DNA of 64,000 nucleotides from Calothrix sp. FI2-JRJ7. GTDB lineage: Bacteria; Cyanobacteriota; Cyanobacteriia; Cyanobacteriales; Nostocaceae. Position numbers and translations under genes: made by a program. The stretch is from positions 1-64,000 of the forward strand of contig JAHHGX010000080.1 in assembly GCA_019359675.1 (NCBI GenBank), in the 5' to 3' direction. Of the stretch, positions 63,546 to 64,000 are shown piece by piece. The notes under the pieces were generated by a model that saw only the letters and a program-made list of their open reading frames with translations, did not search any database and was not told where the DNA came from. The number at the start of each line of letters is the position of its first letter. The stretch's first letter is position 1.

Positions 63546-64000
63546 GTCCAAATCAATAATTCCTAATCCTGGACAGCTTCCTACTGCTACATGAGCTACG
63601 GATTGAGGCAAAGTACACGTAAGGCAATATAAATTCTTTTGTCTTTTAAATCAACTGAGTCAAGTACAGATTAACTCAGTAAATTTATTGTGCCGTGGGC
63701 ATCCTGAACATTAGCGTCAAGTTAAGGTTCAAACCCATTTGTCAATGAGAGGTTTTGTTGATGACAAAGTATAAATACGAACTTTTTTATTGCTTTTATA
63801 CGGTATCCTAGACCGATACAGATAAACAAAGCATTCATGGCGCCATCTCAAAGTTCGTTTTTTATTCGCTTGAAACCTAACTTTTAAGCATAATTACTCA
63901 TTGACTTAACGAGTTTGAGCTGAACTTGACACCAATGGCATCCCGAACCGCCCTTGTATACTTAACCTGAACGGGAAACGCTATATGCTTCGATTACATC
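63546..64000. other. Decayed region to the window end
   Basis: No intact gene. At 63961-64000 the plus strand reads L-N-L-N-G-K-R-Y-M-L-R-L, resembling the L-L-N-G-S-N-A-R-x-Y-R-L-R-L motif of multicopper oxidases, so a gene or remnant may continue beyond the window. No nifJ sequence appears. Confidence 0.35.

Larger units (their letters stand above)
42608..64000. mobile_element. Element 2: left part of a second insertion in nifJ (right end outside the window)
   Basis: Homology to NifJ stops at 42607, and a large serine recombinase gene begins 44 bp later reading inward, a mirror image of the right end of element 1. No later nifJ segment is seen up to 64000, so the insertion is at least 21 kb. 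Its core is probably near GAAT (42605-42608); flanking GTAC motifs (TGTACAATCCAGAGTACG) may be the recombinase arm. Alternatively nifJ was broken here for good and the rest lost. Confidence 0.65.

Overview
The window looks like chromosome of a filamentous, probably heterocyst-forming cyanobacterium. The clues are a pyruvate:ferredoxin oxidoreductase gene (nifJ) cut by XisF-like serine recombinase elements, large PAS histidine kinases, an N-terminal DUF1400 hydrolase, a pentapeptide-repeat membrane protein, a cyAbrB fragment, a CyRepA1-type replication protein, and a very frequent GGCGCC palindrome outside the inserted DNA.

Layout. 1-4957 is ordinary chromosome: a hypothetical gene, DNA polymerase IV and a secreted alpha/beta hydrolase. 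nifJ starts at 4958, breaks off after codon 34, and resumes at 41598. The 36,537 bp between two TCAG cores form element 1. Joining the cores restores the frame through P-S-S-A-I-G-E-W. Inverted arms flank the junctions, and a large serine recombinase gene starts 64 bp inside the right end. The second nifJ piece (41598-42607) breaks off again after G-R-Y-G-L-S-S-K-E, 44 bp before a second large serine recombinase gene pointing the other way. The rest of nifJ is not in the window, so 42608-64000 is best read as the left part of element 2.

Element 1 looks like an integrated plasmid. It has a 1375-aa primase-helicase replication protein, iteron-like repeats, several ribbon-helix-helix regulators, a membrane-associated ATPase operon, many tiny genes, duplicated noncoding modules, a 26-repeat CRISPR array, and genes of defence-like type (an EVE-like/TPR/DUF3883 fusion, a HEPN protein, DUF3800, LRAT-like and GIY-YIG proteins). 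One of its operons holds a candidate -1 ribosomal frameshift: a T TTT TTG heptamer opens a 131-codon frame that has no start codon of its own.

Element 2 carries an orphan 9-unit CRISPR-like array with hairpin spacers, split by a 255-bp miniature transposon; a five-gene type I interference operon of the Myxococcus dev (MYXAN) kind (cas6-cas3-cas8-cas7-cas5); and a 25-repeat CRISPR array. The leader of that array is homologous, base for base in length, to the leader in element 1. cas1 is missing and cas2 survives only as a frameshifted fragment, cut by a 201-bp element with CAST/Tn7-like ends. Two hybrid histidine kinases close the window, with remnants of a multicopper oxidase beyond them.

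Working model (inference): one interference complex encoded in element 2 serves arrays in both elements. Both elements would leave the chromosome when nifJ is rebuilt, so a differentiating nitrogen-fixing cell would lose its CRISPR immunity together with the inserts.
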